64,000 nucleotides of DNA from Roseibium sediminicola (lineage in GTDB: Bacteria > Pseudomonadota > Alphaproteobacteria > Rhizobiales > Stappiaceae). Position 1 is the stretch's first letter. Each line of letters starts with the position of its first letter. Under the pieces are notes generated by a model, which was given only the letters and a program-made list of their open reading frames with translations, was not told the DNA's origin and searched no databases. Made by a program: the position numbers and the translations under genes. This document shows positions 63,104 to 64,000 of the stretch, piece after piece. Location of the stretch: positions 124,001-188,000 of the forward strand of contig NZ_JALNMJ010000004.1 in NCBI RefSeq assembly GCF_023156505.1, read 5' to 3'.

Positions 63104-64000
63104 ATGCGCAACGCGCTTCCTTCGCTGGCTGACCGTATTGGTGCTGGCGCCTTTTGGTGTGCCCGCAAATCGGCCCTTCCCGGACTGACAAGCTTGCTGC
63201 TCGCAACGGCGTCTCTCCCGGGCCATGCCTTTGAGATTTTCGGCTGGAAGTTTTTTGAAGCGTCCCAGGAACAGGCCGAAGCCGTTCCGGACCCGACGCC
63301 CTATGAGGCCGAACTGAGCGTCTCCAGCGGGTCTGAAGAGCTGACGGACCAGCTGAAATCCGCGTCTCTTCTCATCCAGCAACAGGACAAGCCGCCTTCC
63401 GGCGAAGCTGGGCTGATCGCCAGGGCCTTGTCGGATCGCGAGCGGCTGATTGCGCAGCTTTATGCCGACGGCCGCTATGGCGGCACCGTTGACGTCTCTC
63501 TGGCCGGCCTCCCGCTGGAAACGGCCCTGGAGCAGAGCGATCTTCCGGACGGACGTCCGGTCAAGGTTGCAATCCTGGTTTCGCCGGGGCCGGTGTTCAC
63601 ATTCGGCAAAGTCGCAGTGGACACCCGCGGCAGTGATCTGTCGACCGATCCAACCTTTTGGGGACTGACCAGCGGCGAAACCGCTGCGTCCGGCAAGATC
63701 CTTTCTGCCGAAAGGCAGCTCGTCAGCGTGCTGCGCGGCCGGGGTTATCCAAAGGCGAGGATCGCGGAACGCCGGATTACAGCGGACCACGCCAGCAACA
63801 CCCTTGATGTGACGCTGATCTCCGATACGGGCCCGCAGGCCCGCTTCGGCCGGGTCTCCGTCAGCGGCACCGAAGTGACCGACCCGGACTTCGTGGTGCA
63901 GCAGGCCATGCTGCCCCAAGGCGGCATCTATTCGCCGGAGGACCTCGCCCGCGCGCGCAAGCGGCTAAACGAACTGGGTATTTTTTCGTCCATCCGCTTT
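63104..64000 (+). CDS. tamA: TamA-like outer-membrane assembly protein, 3' end outside window
   Basis: The first 299 residues of an Omp85-type protein. A signal peptide with a long basic lead (to about residue 43, ending HAFE) is followed by POTRA-type domains, seen in FGKVAVDTRG, VLRGRGYPKARI and FGRVSVSGTEVTDPDFVVQQ, each a beta-alpha-alpha-beta-beta unit with the usual Gly-Tyr turn. The barrel lies beyond the window edge. TamA with TamB helps insert outer-membrane proteins; tamB is expected downstream. The ATG at 63104 has AGGG five bases upstream. Confidence 0.85.
   Translation, partial: MRNALPSLADRIGAGAFWCARKSALPGLTSLLLATASLPGHAFEIFGWKFFEASQEQAEAVPDPTPYEAELSVSSGSEELTDQLKSASLLIQQQDKPPSGEAGLIARALSDRERLIAQLYADGRYGGTVDVSLAGLPLETALEQSDLPDGRPVKVAILVSPGPVFTFGKVAVDTRGSDLSTDPTFWGLTSGETAASGKILSAERQLVSVLRGRGYPKARIAERRITADHASNTLDVTLISDTGPQARFGRVSVSGTEVTDPDFVVQQAMLPQGGIYSPEDLARARKRLNELGIFSSIRF

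Overview
The window reads as chromosomal DNA of a GC-rich marine or plant-associated alphaproteobacterium. Class I PhaC, the alaC-hom-glpX-recJ run, non-pyrrolysine MttB, soxAG and above all a Sinorhizobium-type rkp capsule locus point to Rhizobiales or Rhodobacteraceae-like taxa, with Stappiaceae (Labrenzia/Roseibium) a good guess. That placement is inference from gene content. I see no phage genes, insertion sequences, CRISPR arrays, tRNAs or rRNAs.

Region by region: 1-3357 is the end of a sarcosine oxidase operon (soxA cut by the window edge, then soxG). 3396-5597 holds an HD-GYP protein whose ribosome binding site lies in a long hairpin, then an EEP-fold hydrolase. 5608-10014 is a Nudix-PiT-Nudix-PiT array, a tandem duplication of a two-gene module. 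10129-16823 carries a nitrilase-family amidase, a small membrane protein, recJ, glpX, hom and alaC. 17078-24725 holds a degenerate GGDEF protein, a small lipoprotein, phaC, a PAS-GAF-GGDEF-EAL protein and two proteins I do not recognise. 24739-33840 is mostly small metabolism and transport: an agmatinase-family enzyme, CDF transporter, guanine deaminase, an MFS/MerR pair with a classic 19-bp-spacer MerR promoter, and a MATE exporter. 34067-40844 has a cyclase-TPR protein, rpsI-rplM, an intact diguanylate cyclase, a thioesterase, a ferric-reductase-like flavoprotein and a small monooxygenase. 40986-44445 has a secreted protein and a divergent pair of methyltransferases (homocysteine methyltransferase and MttB).

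44798-61701 is the most interesting part. A 2.5-kilo-residue reducing PKS/FAS (RkpA-like: KS-AT-DH-pseudoMT-ER-KR-ACP, no thioesterase) is followed by an alpha-oxoamine synthase (RkpG-like). Convergent to them is an operon of an outer-membrane polysaccharide export lipoprotein, two KpsS-like proteins, a KpsC-like protein and a short-chain reductase (RkpH-like). A sugar epimerase/isomerase is divergent from that operon. Synthase, alpha-oxoamine synthase and ketoreductase together have the logic of sphingoid-base synthesis, so the cluster may make an amino-alcohol lipid that carries or anchors the capsule. folD and the 5' part of tamA close the window.

Themes that cut across regions are cyclic-di-GMP signalling (four proteins in the first 38 kb), phosphate handling, and methylated-amine/one-carbon metabolism (soxAG, the MttB/homocysteine methyltransferase pair, folD).
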